A DNA stretch of 64,000 bases, taken from the NCBI GenBank assembly GCA_963555705.1, contig OY743189.1, forward strand, positions 8,077,501 through 8,141,500, in the 5' to 3' direction. Positions 35,501 to 45,016 of this stretch are shown here, piece after piece; within the stretch, counting starts at the first letter, position 1; the number at the start of each line of letters is the position of its first letter. This stretch comes from Ligustrum vulgare. Taxonomy: Eukaryota; Streptophyta; Magnoliopsida; Lamiales; Oleaceae. The notes beneath the pieces were generated by a model. That model was not told the origin of the DNA. It made no database searches and was given only the letters and a program-made list of their open reading frames with translations. The position numbers were made by a program, and so were the translations under genes.

Positions 35501-35832
35501 TCAATTATTTACCATGTATCAAGTGATAGTACATTTATCTCTTCCCACATCATGTCCTTAAGGCCTTGATCGAATTTGTGCCAATCACTGATGTTTATGT
35601 CAACATGAATGCGGGCTAAAGATCCGACAAAATGTTTGAAGTTCTTCGTGCATGGTCCGATCGGCCTATGTTTGTCATCGAACTCAATAATATTCACTTG
35701 TTGGCCCGCTTTCTTCATGTTTTTGCACATAGTTGGTCCTCTTGTCCTTTTTTTTTGGGCAGTACTATGATCATCTGAAGAATGTGAAGACTCGGCCATT
35801 ATATTGGGAAAATTGTCTACGTACCTGCACAT
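32513..35832 (-). pseudogene. Transposase_24 (Ptta/En/Spm) fused to Ulp1-type C48 cysteine protease, multi-exon
   Basis: Exons on the minus strand read, in order: MAESSHSSDD with FKHFVGSLARIHVDINISDW (to 35514); REFYILDDRPKKSVMR with FFTEEQWELF-like DFLTEEQWELF; ESQMRNEHPHYLGSVGY; a coiled-coil exon (34380-34820); an exon with VDHVIDGTEAFYLP; a linker exon (33640-33960). Then comes a Ulp1 domain with GFMSPSHIASV (33500s), HWMLLVISP with LLD (33202-33309), TRANTTWLKIK, PQQPGGSECGYYVMKNMYEI (about 32700-32781) and EYYSTEENAEIQNLWAKYF to the stop at 32513. Introns have GT-AG ends. His, Asp and Cys of the C48 triad are all present. In-frame TGA codons after LLD and TQ, and a TAA after RPSL, suggest a decayed gene. 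The first domain is the CACTA TNPA-like protein; the second resembles SUMO proteases. Confidence 0.8.
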
Positions 35833-36010
35833 CTAAATAAATGAATATTAACAACGTATAGAGCATATATAAAAAACACAAGAAAGTTATATGCAAGAAT
35901 ATGTAAATGAACTCACACAATTAATATGAACAACGTATAGAGCATATATAAAGAACAAAAGAGAGATATATGCATGCGAGAATGTATAAATGAACTCACA
36001 CAATGAATAA

Positions 36011-37870
36011 TCACGAAAGACGGTCAATCCATAATCCTTCTTCATGATCCCAACGCATGTTAGTGGATTCAATCTTATCTTCCTCTAAAGTTGCACTCCC
36101 TTGTATACCAATAGAAAATGGAGGAGTTTCATCAAAGTGATCATAATCTTCTTCATCTACTACATCACCAATGCCAACAATGCGTCTCTTGCCTTGAAGG
36201 ACCACTGACCACTTAGTGTTGGCAGGATCAAGAACATAAAATACCTGTTTCGCTTGTGATGCAAGTATGAATGGCTCGTCAAGATAACCCAACCGTCCAA
36301 AATCCACCAAAGTGAAACCTAATTCATCCACCCGAACACCCCATCGATTATCAACCCATTTACATTGGAAGAGAGGAAACTTGAACTCCCTGTAATCAAG
36401 TTCCCAAATTTCTTCAATGACACCATAACAGGACATCGAGGCATCTATTGGCATTGTATCTTTAGCACTTGAAAAATCTCTTGATAGTGCTACTTGTGTC
36501 ACTCCACTGTTTTGCACCGCACTCTTATCATCTTGACGTTTAGTGTAAAACGTATACCCATTAATGTCATATGCTTCATAAGATCTCACAATCGTGCTAG
36601 GACCATACGCTAACCACTTTACCGTTTCAACAATGGTATTCGACGTTTGTGACAACTCTTTCATGACTCTATCTTTGAACCATTTTGCAAATAAACGATT
36701 GTGTTGATTAGTTACCCACCTTTCACCTTTAGAAGGATTCTACTGCCTTAGGATGGACATGTGCTCATCCAAATACGGATGAACTTGAGAAAGGTATTGT
36801 AATACTAGGAGGTGTGCTTTATCTCGCAATTCAACACTAGGGACAATTGATTTGCATCCAATCGTCCCTTTACCATCGAGTCTTCCCTCGTGACGAGATT
36901 TAGGAACACCAATAGTCTCAACGTCATCAAGGTAGTCAGTACAAAATTCAATAGCCTCCTCAGCGGCATAACCTTCAATGATACTTCCTTCGGGTCGAAA
37001 TCGATTTCTGACATATCCTTTCAAAATACCCATGTATCTCTCAAATGGATACATATACCGCAAGAACACCGGACCACATATCTTAATTTCTCTTACCAAG
37101 TGAACAAGTAAGTGCACCATAACGTCAAAAAATGATGGCGGGAAATACATTTCAAATTGACATAGAGTGATAACAATATCGGCCTGCAAATCATCCAACG
37201 CCTCTGGGTCAACAACTTTACTGCAAATTGCATTGAAGAAAAAACAAAGTTTTATTATGACTTGTCTGACATGTTTTGGAAGTATGCCTCGAATTGCAAC
37301 TGGTAACAAGTGTTGCATTAACACATGACAATCATGAGACTTCATACCAACCAATTTCAAGTCCTTCATCGACACAAGACTTTTGATGTTTGATGAGTAT
37401 CCAGATGGAACCTTAATAGCATGCAGACACTCACAAAAACATGTTTTCTCTTTTCTGGACAAAGTATAGCAAGCTGGAGGTAAATAAGTAGGTTTTTCCG
37501 ACTCTTGCGGTGCTAATTGATCCCGTATCCCCATTTCTACCATGTCCTTCCTGACTTTGATACCATCTTTCGTCTTCCCTTGAATGTTCAACAATGTCCC
37601 AATGATGCTATCACAAACATTTTTCTCCACGTGCATTACATCAAGACAATGTCTTACTGATAAATGTTTCCAATAAGGTAGATCCCAGAATATGGACCTC
37701 TTCTTCCAAAGACTCTTTTGAGGAGGCTTAAAAGGTTTTCCAAACAAAACATCAATATTTTTAACTCGTTCATATACCTCACCTCCTGTTAACGGCAAGC
37801 GAGCTGCTCGATCCTCAATTTTTCCATTGAATGCCTTCTTCTTCTTCTTTAGCCTGTTAAACGTAGTCTC
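36011..37870 (-). pseudogene. CACTA TNP2 transposase, C-terminal part
   Basis: Contains KAFNGKIEDRAARLPLTGGE, RHCLDVMHVEKNVCDSIIGT (Transposase_21 end), the DUF4218 region (LKLVGMKSHDCHVLMQHLLP, LVHLVREIKICGPVFLRYMY, PFERYMGILKGYVRN), and after a single in-frame TAG at 36740-36742 the DUF4216 region (DINGYTFYTKRQD, YGVIEEIWELDYREFKFPLF, KWVDNRWGVRVDELGF). The catalytic N-terminal part of TNP2 is absent. TNP2 cuts at the element ends together with the TNPA-like protein. The reading is otherwise open for about 620 codons, so loss of function looks recent. Confidence 0.88.
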
Positions 37871-38460
37871 CTCTGCTACCTCCTTTGCAGCACCACAAGT
37901 ACATGAAGGTATAGGCCTTAAACTAGTATACTCATCCCATAAATTCTTCAGTTTCATGTAATACATCATTACAGTCATTCCTCCTTGTGTCACAGTGTCA
38001 GCTACTGATTTCTCTTTGTAACTGATATAAAAGAGGACCGTTACACTCTGCAAATCTTTCTGCTAATTCACTCCATAATTCTTGTGTCGAAGTAGTATAA
38101 AGAAAAGCATCGAAAATATCCTTCGAAATCGAATTCAATATCCATGATATGACATACAGTCCACTCACTTCCATGTTCAAATGTAGTGTCATCTTTAATT
38201 GGAATTTTACACTTTCCATCTCTAAATCCTAGCTTACCTTTTGCTCCCAGAGATATTCTCATGGATCCACTCCAACTCAAGCATTGTAAAGTGGATCACC
38301 ATTGTTGTTTTGTCCTAATTCCTTTATCTGTGAGAAGTGTAGAAACAAGCATTGCTTCGGGGTGATTTGATCCTTGCAGGTAAAGTGGATCACCATTGTT
38401 GTTTTGCCCTAATTCCTTTATCGTCGTCGCTGGAGAATCTTCCGACGTGTTTATTTGTTA
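37870..38460 (-). pseudogene. Copia gag fragment, fused in frame to TNP2
   Basis: Minus strand: NNGDPLYLQGSNHPEAMLVS, SGSMRISLGAKGKLGF, VISWILNSISKDIFDAFLY, ELWSELAERFAECNGPLLYQ and VTQGGMTVMMYYMKLKNLWD, then LRPIPSCTCGAAKEVAE, the DUF4219/UBN2 gag of a Ty1/copia element. One frame change lies near 38000-38050. At about 37870 it passes without a stop into CACTA TNP2 sequence. Protease, integrase and RT of this copia are missing. Confidence 0.85.
38288..38424. repeat. 93 bp tandem duplication in copia gag start
   Basis: About 44 bp at 38288-38331 (starting GTAAAGTGGATCACCATTG) recur at 38381-38424 with one or two changes. Confidence 0.85.
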
Positions 38461-38515
38461 TTGGTAATTGGAATCAATTGATCTGTAAGCTTGAGTAACA
38501 GACCTTTGATCTAAA

Positions 38516-38528
38516 GGCTCTGATACCA
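38516..38528 (-). other. Primer binding site of the copia fragment
   Basis: Minus strand TGGTATCAGAGCC, complementary to initiator tRNA-Met, directly after the LTR end at 38529. Confidence 0.85.
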
Positions 38529-38842
38529 TGAACAATTAGGGTTATGGAGCTCAAAATAGGAAAATTTCCAGATCCTCTTATTTTCGGTTAAAAAGTTATA
38601 CATACCGGTATATTTAAAGCAAGAAATTGAAAAGAAGATAAAAAAGGTACCAATAAAAAATGAATAGCTCATCAAACTAACCAACTAAAGAGGACTAATG
38701 AGAACTACAAGAAAGTGGAGGGATATGTGTGCAATATTCCACATGTATTATTTCTTCTTCTAGCTTCTCTTTTTTTATCATGTGTAGCTAATTAACGCCT
38801 TAGTTGGGACAATCAATGTAAAACCTTGTAATTATTTTAACA
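38529..38842 (-). repeat. 5' LTR of the copia fragment
   Basis: About 314 bp. Minus strand TGTTAAAATAATTACAAGG...TTGTTCA, ending at the primer binding site. TATA-like TTTAAATATACC on the minus strand at about 38610-38622. The left end (38842) is inferred from a TG start and typical length. Confidence 0.6.
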
Positions 38843-40111
38843 ATATTTTTTCGAGAACCATGAAGATTCCGACTAGAATCGTTTACCAAAAGTCAGAATG
38901 AAGTTTTCAATTAAACCAAACAAAAAAATAAATAAATAAACTATTCTAATAGTCAAAAGAAAAGTCTCCAAATATTATTTATCTGCTGAGTTCAGATTGG
39001 TGTAGAGTTTGATGATCCACATTCAATGGATTTAATAACATTTAAGAGAATCCCTCCCACTTGGGGTGTTAATAACTGTGGATTTTCAATGATCTCATCC
39101 CTTTTGTTAACGTAAAATCCAGAATACATGTATTATTATTCGTTTTCGTTCGATGTTCACACCAATAATTAAATTGACTAACATTCCCATTTAATTTTTA
39201 ATCCAAATCAAAGGTTTGAATAGTTACAATTGTCAACTATACAAATCAATTGAAGATTATTTCCACCCGTTTTTTTTTTTTTTTTTTGCTTTCTTAAAAA
39301 AAAAAAAAAAAAAATGATCATGTGTATAGCTTTTACAGTTTATACCGGGCAGAAAAACCCTTCACAGGATGGCATAATAACGATGCATGTATAGATCATT
39401 CTATATACATAGTAGAATTCTTTCAAAGACTTTCCAAGCTATGGCGAAGTCGACCCTCTAATTCATAAGACTACCCTCTATAGTCTACGTAGTCGATCTC
39501 ATATATGTAGGAGGTAGAATTTCTCATGTGTTCGTTCAGAAGAGACCTAACCTAAAGGATTAAAAAAGCATGTAACCATTTTGATCCCCAAAAAAAGCAT
39601 GTAATCATATACGAGAAAATTTTATATGCAAATCATTGCACTTTCAATCAAATCTTGTTTTGGTAAAAATATGTTTACAAAAAATCACGTGTCAACATCT
39701 TATTAGACATTTTTTTTGAAAACTCAACAATTTCGATTAGTCAAAAATTCTCGCCCAACATTTTTTACCATTTTTTTAAAAAGGGACCCGTTGGGAAATT
39801 TTGATCTCAAACAACCCTCAGGGTCTATGATGAAACATCGAGACAGATTAATTATACTTTGTGAGCGTACGGTCCATGTTTGAAGAGTTATATTATTGCC
39901 ATTTGCCCAATCTCCACAATTAGACAACTAACTTAATTAGATGGGCTAACGGACTTAATCACCCGTTTGAGGATTTAATTGAGTCTCGACAGTGTTGCTC
40001 GATGGGTGGGTTTCGGAAACGACCCATTTAGAGTAGGGCTTGTTACTTACCCTACTCACTTGTTATATCTCTCACTCTTAGCCACTCTCTCGCTAGAGCA
40101 CACAACTCGCT

Positions 40112-40170
<59 letters not shown>

Positions 40171-40332
40171 GTTGGATGTCCCTCTCCTCTTTGTGACCGA
40201 AGCTTAACCATACTCCTTTGTGAATACTGTGACCGTTCCTCTTGTTGCTACTATCCGGTTGCCCACTTTTGAAGCTAGTCTACGCCAGCTGTCTCTCCTT
40301 CGTGGCTAGTTCTGTGCTTATGTTGGGACCCC
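38843..40332. other. Intergenic DNA with poly-T/A and (CT)n tracts
   Basis: A T17/A-rich pair at about 39271-39314 and a 52 bp (CT)n tract at 40116-40167, inside a CT-rich stretch (40070-40330) that could be a degraded plant 5' UTR. ORF 39979-40272 is mostly the CT repeat. No gene recognised. Confidence 0.4.
40116..40167. repeat. (CT)n microsatellite
   Basis: Uninterrupted CT dinucleotides over about 52 bp. Confidence 0.95.
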
Positions 40333-42049
40333 TGTAGCGATCGATAATTTTTTAGTTGATTATAAAATAAATATTGAATTCCTAAAAAATGTGTCGTTAT
40401 AATTTCACCCATTTTAAAATTAAAACGTGTTCGTCTAGCCATGTCGAATATTTTCGAGCCAACAAAATATAATTTGAGTCCAATTCGATTTCCTAGCCCA
40501 AATTCATAATTTTAAATAATGTCCAAGTCCAAATGTATTTAAGCCCCCAAAATTTTTATTTATTTTAAATTCGAATTATTTTAAGTCTAAAGTTTCAAAG
40601 TTCAATTTTAATATTATCCAAATTTATTTTTAATCGAAGTCTTATCTTTTAAACAATTATTTTTAAAGGTATTCTATTCGCATTCATATTTTTGTATCCC
40701 AAGTTTTCACAATCATATTCTAAATCAAACATTTCCATATTTAAAATTCTATTCCAACTACAATAATTTCCACACCAATCTATATATACCCATATATTAC
40801 CCCAATTCAATTCACGAACATAACCACAAAACGACAGCTACAGCCTAATTCCAATAACGCCAAGCCTCATACATGACACCATTGCTGACAACCAACAACA
40901 TATCGATCATCACCACCAATTTCCCAAAATTCCATCACCAACATCAATCCACCACCATCAACCACAATCTGCAACACCTCTCATTCACTACCTTATTCAC
41001 ATCACAGAACTTCAGCTATCAACCTACTGGGTAAGAATTCAGTCCCTCGAACCTCCATCCTCGAGGAACCAAGCCACATTCAAAATCAAGCCAATACCGA
41101 TCAACACTACCACCAGCAACCACCGATATCGCCTACTACCCAAAGTCAAGAAAACCCCAACATCAAACCTAAAACTAGGGGTGGACGAGGTTCGATTCGG
41201 TTTGGTTCTAGTTCCAGAAGAACCAAACCATAAATCGATGGTTTTTTAATAATGGAACCAATTGGTTTTTTTAAAAATATGGAACCAAGCTGCTCGGTCC
41301 TGGTTTGGTTCTGGGACCATTACTTAAATTTTTTAATAATAAATGCCAATTAAAACCTATTTATATCTGCCTCTTCATTAGAATCCATCTACATCATTCC
41401 TAAATAGAAAATGAAATTTTTAGTTAACAATACAAAAATTTAGAAAAATAACATGTTATTCTAAGTCAAAGATGAAGAAACTCGCCTGAAGGAAGCTCGT
41501 CGACTTGTCAAAACTTAGAGAATCGAACATAAAGGCAGTTTAGACTTATAATTACCGGTTATGATAAAATTCTGACTCCCATTCTACCGTGATGTCGTGT
41601 GAGGTAGGGATGAAATTTTCAATTTGAGTTTGGGTTAACTCTTGAGATTTGACGAATTTGGCTGAGGTTTATATATACATAAATTTTAAAAAATGAACAT
41701 CAATACCGTCGATGATGACTAATTAGGTGTGCAACCATTGCTGTGTTATACGAGTGTAAGTAAAGCATGTGAATAAAACCAAGATATAAATCAAACCGAA
41801 TACCTTACCTTGAGCTTCAACGGGAATGTCGTTGGGAAACAACCAAACCACGACCTCAAACCACGGTTTTAGCCCCAGAATCGCCCAAACTCTACTCCTT
41901 TCAACACCCCTCCACTGACCCATCATCGCCAGATGCAGGCAGCGCCACCACCGGCCGTCTTCAAGGTCATTGATCGCCATCTCTTTGACCTCTCTTCCCA
42001 TCGTCGTTTATGAATGAGAAAGATGGAGATGATATATTTTATATTCTGA

Positions 42050-42490
42050 TTTATTACAATTGCCACTTTAGTCCTCAAGTTTTAAAATCTTCTATTTTAG
42101 TCCATATTATCTCTTTAAAATGTTTTAAAGTTCATCCCTTAGTTTCAAAGTATTTTATTTCAGCCCTTATTTTAAAAAAGCTTTACTAATCAGCCATCAA
42201 GTTTTCAAAGTATTCTAATTCGATCCCTTTTGATTTAAAATGTTTTAAATTTCAGCCTAAAGTTTTCTGATCTTTATTTCGGTCCTTTGATTTTAAAATC
42301 ACTTAATTCAGTCCTTGCAGTTTTTGAAATATTTTATTCAGCTCTAAAGTTTTGCAAATCATTTATCTTAGCCCCAATTGTTTTAAAAATAAGATAGTTA
42401 ATCCCCAAGACTTCTAAAAAAACATATGAGTCAGCCCAATAGCTTTCAAAACTATTTATTTTGGTCCCAACTCTTTTTAAATCCCAACTA
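42050..42490. repeat. Degenerate tandem block in LTR (TTTCAGTCC...AAGTTTT units)
   Basis: Around nine diverged units of roughly 40-60 bp, each with (T/A)TTTAGTCC- or CAGCCC-like sequence followed by AAGTTTTnAAAAT. Seen by eye; exact period was not computed. Confidence 0.6.
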
Positions 42491-42778
42491 TATTTGATTT
42501 TCAATTTAAACCCTAAATTTTTATTCTTCTTTTAAAAACTCTTTCGTTTTAAAACATTTGAATTCCAAAATATTAGTTTAAGATTTATTTTATATATTGG
42601 CTAGACGAGGCGTTTGGACGTTTAGAAGATTGACGTTTTTCCCGCTCAAAAAACTCGAGAAATAAGGTAGACTTCTACTTACAAACTTATTTTCTAAAAT
42701 GTGCATCAATAATTATTTGTATTATAGATCTTTCATGTATGATTGTGTTCATAACAATTACTTGACTTGATAATTACT

Positions 42779-42881
42779 TGTCTCCGGACAGGACGATTAC
42801 TTGTCTTCGGACATGACGATTACTTGTCTTCAGACATGACAACTACTTGTCTTCGGACATGAGACTACTTGCCTCTGGGTA
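42779..42881. repeat. 23 bp tandem array of TGTC-TTCG-GACA hairpins
   Basis: TGTCTCCGGACA at 42779, TGTCTTCGGACA at 42802, TGTCTTCAGACA at 42825, TGTCTTCGGACA at 42848 and a decayed GCCTCTGGGT at 42871. The period is exactly 23 bp with a TGACGATTACT-like linker. Stem TGTC/GACA, loop TTCG in two copies. Confidence 0.9.
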
Positions 42882-43313
42882 TGACAATTACTTGCTTGTT
42901 TAAGTATGATGTTATGAGAATTTACATTCTTAAGAGCATGAGACTACTTGAATATCATGATTATGTGCTTTATTTGTAATACGAATTATTATTATGCGCT
43001 GAGTCTACTGAGTATTTCTGTGAAATACTCATCCTTTCTTTAAACTTACAAATTTTCTGATTTCGCAGTTGTGACGTAGCGCGCGATGGTGGCTATTGAA
43101 GAATTAGAAAAATATGTTTTGGAGATAATTGATTAAACACATTTATTTTGATATTTCTAATTTCTTATTATTGTTTAAGCTATTTTTAAACTTTTGAATT
43201 ATTTTTTTAAATGAAATTGAATTTCAGTTATTTTTCGCTCAATTATTATTTCGAAAATTATTTTGAAAGAATGACGTGACATTCCGGGTGCTTAGAACTC
43301 GAGGTGTTACAGA

Positions 43314-43325
43314 TAGTATCAGAGC
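43314..43325 (+). other. Primer binding site (diverged initiator Met type)
   Basis: TAGTATCAGAGC, one change from TGGTATCAGAGC, 2 bp after the LTR end. Confidence 0.75.
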
Positions 43326-43539
43326 TAAGAGTTTTAAAAGCGTTTCTGTAGACTTAAAACTTATTTAGTTTCATGAAATTTGAAAAAAAAAAAAAAATGT
43401 GTTTTGAATTTCTTTAAAGGAATTACAAATGCCACATGCTATCGCCCACTTCATCGACTCCGAGGTAAATAAAGTATTTTTTTTAGCAATGATAAATTAT
43501 TTTGGATACATGAGATTTTTTTTATGAGAATTTATTAAA
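43326..43539 (+). other. Start of gypsy internal region, then junction to copia
   Basis: A short gypsy leader and an ATG (MPHAIAHFIDSE at 43431) follow the primer site. Within about 100 bp the sequence changes to copia gag without any copia LTR, so a deletion or recombination joined the two elements. Confidence 0.5.
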
Positions 43540-45016
43540 GAAGAAAGAAAGAGCTTGTATACAAGCTTTTCTTTGGAAAAAACTGGAAGAACTTTATTTA
43601 ACACAGTCCACACCGGACAAGCTTTTCTTACTTGAATGGTTTTTCAGCTTTAAAATTGATCCTTAAGAGGAATTAAATGACAATCTTAATGTATTCAATA
43701 AACTTGTGCAAGATATCAATAATTGTGGTGATAAAGTGCTTGAGGAACATAAGGCCATAATTTTGTTAAATGTTATTCCTGACATCTATAAGAAAGTTAA
43801 GAATTCTATCAAGTATGGGAGGGAGACCCTTTCCCATGAGGTTGTCATTTATTTGCTTCGGGGTAAGGATAGGGAGATGAGACTTGAAAGATGCGGGAGA
43901 AAACATGGGGAGGTTTACCTAATGAGATGTAGATCTCAAACTATGGGTAGTGGTGGGAGTCAGTAGAATGGTGGTGGCAAGAAGAAGGGTAGAAGTAGAT
44001 CCAAATCATAAGCTACAAGAAAGAAGTGTTATGGATGTGGGAAATGATGATACTTCATTACTGATTTCTATAGGGAGAAGAATAAACATAAATGAAGTGA
44101 ACAAAGGGAGGCAAATGTTGTGGCACCAAAGCATTATGAACCTAGTGAGGTTTACGTTCTTTTAAATCCCAAGCCTAGTGAGATTAACCTGTCTATGAAC
44201 TCTCATACTAATCAATGGATTCTTGACTTTGGTGCATCTTTTCATGTCACTTCGCATAAGCATTTGGTTGATCACTTGCATGAGCCCAACATGGTCATGT
44301 AGTTGCATGGGTGGAGTCTCATATAACATCACATGTGTTGGTTATGTCACTTGTCAAATTTGAAAATGAATTTGTGCATACATTGATAAGTGTTAGGTAC
44401 ATTCCTCATATAGGTAGAAATTTGATTTTTTTGGGACAGTTGGAAAGTACGAGTTTACCATGCAATGATTAAAATATTTAACAGTGCACTTAGGACTGTT
44501 AGAAAGAATGGAATTTACATAACTCATGTTGAGGTAGTAGTTAGTCGAAGGCACACTATTGCTTCAATTGACACTAATCACACAAAGGAATGGCACAATA
44601 GACTCACATGTAAGAGGTAAAGGTCTGAAGTATTTGAATGATAAGGGTGTGTTTGGAAAGGATCAGGTGTCTGACATGTCATTTGTGATCATTGCATGCT
44701 TTATACACATCACGAAATGTTTTTTTCATCCAGCACACACAAGATATCTAGGGTGTTATAACACATTCATTCTAACTTGTGGCCTCTCGAGAGCAATCCC
44801 ATTTTTGGTGGTAATAATATATATTCAGTCTATTATTGATGATTTCCCCAGACGTGTGTTGATTTATTGTTTGCAAGATAAATCTTAAACTTTTTCAAAG
44901 TTCAAAATTTAGAAAATTCATGTGGAGAAGCAAACACGTAAAAGGACAAAATATTTGAGAATCGATAATGATCTTGAATTTTACAATTCTGATTTTGATA
45001 ACATGAGTACGATAGT
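43540..45016 (+). pseudogene. Copia element, gag to integrase (left half)
   Basis: Reading order: gag (KLEELYLTQSTPDKLFLL, LNVFNKLVQDINNCGDKV, ETLSHEVVIYLLRGKDREMR), a degraded zinc knuckle starting CYGCGK (about 44028), protease WILDFGASFHVTSHKHLVDH in which the catalytic DSG reads DFG, GAG_pre-integrase (EWHNRLTCK, GLKYLNDKGVFGKDQVSDMS) and integrase core start (SIIDDFPRRVLIYCLQDKS). Many stops. The element is interrupted at 45016 by another retrotransposon and continues at 52696. Confidence 0.85.
45012..45016 (+). repeat. Target site duplication ATAGT (left)
   Basis: ATAGT directly before the LTR start TGATGCGTG; identical to 52691-52695. Confidence 0.92.

Larger units (their letters stand above)
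31783..37870 (-). mobile_element. CACTA (En/Spm) DNA transposon, right end missing
   Basis: Left terminus CACTAGTACAGAAACAGTC at 31783 followed by subterminal repeats, then two minus-strand genes: Transposase_24-Ulp1 (32513-35832) and TNP2 (36011-37870). The right terminal inverted repeat was not found: the TNP2 N-terminus is replaced by a copia gag fragment at about 37870. It sits in an Athila RNase H gene. Confidence 0.85.
40333..43311 (+). repeat. Tekay/Del-like gypsy LTR (3.0 kb)
   Basis: Starts TGTAGCGATCG and ends CGAGGTGTTACA, followed at once by a primer-site-like AGTATCAGAGC. It carries a degenerate tandem block (42050-42490), a 23 bp hairpin array (42779-42881) and a GAGTATTTC...GAAATACTC palindrome (about 43010-43033) followed by TTTCGCAG. 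This landmark order matches the other two Tekay-like LTRs in the window. A GGGGTGGACGAGGTTCG block at 41180, followed by repeats of GGTTTGGTTC, looks like an inserted MITE end. Confidence 0.7.

Noticed and set aside
39979..40272. ORF of 97 codons
   Set aside because: Mostly a (CT)n microsatellite read as Ser-Leu repeats; no domain.
42779..42881. Regular 23 bp repeats as a CRISPR array
   Set aside because: Linkers are also repeated, units are too short, and the setting is a plant LTR.
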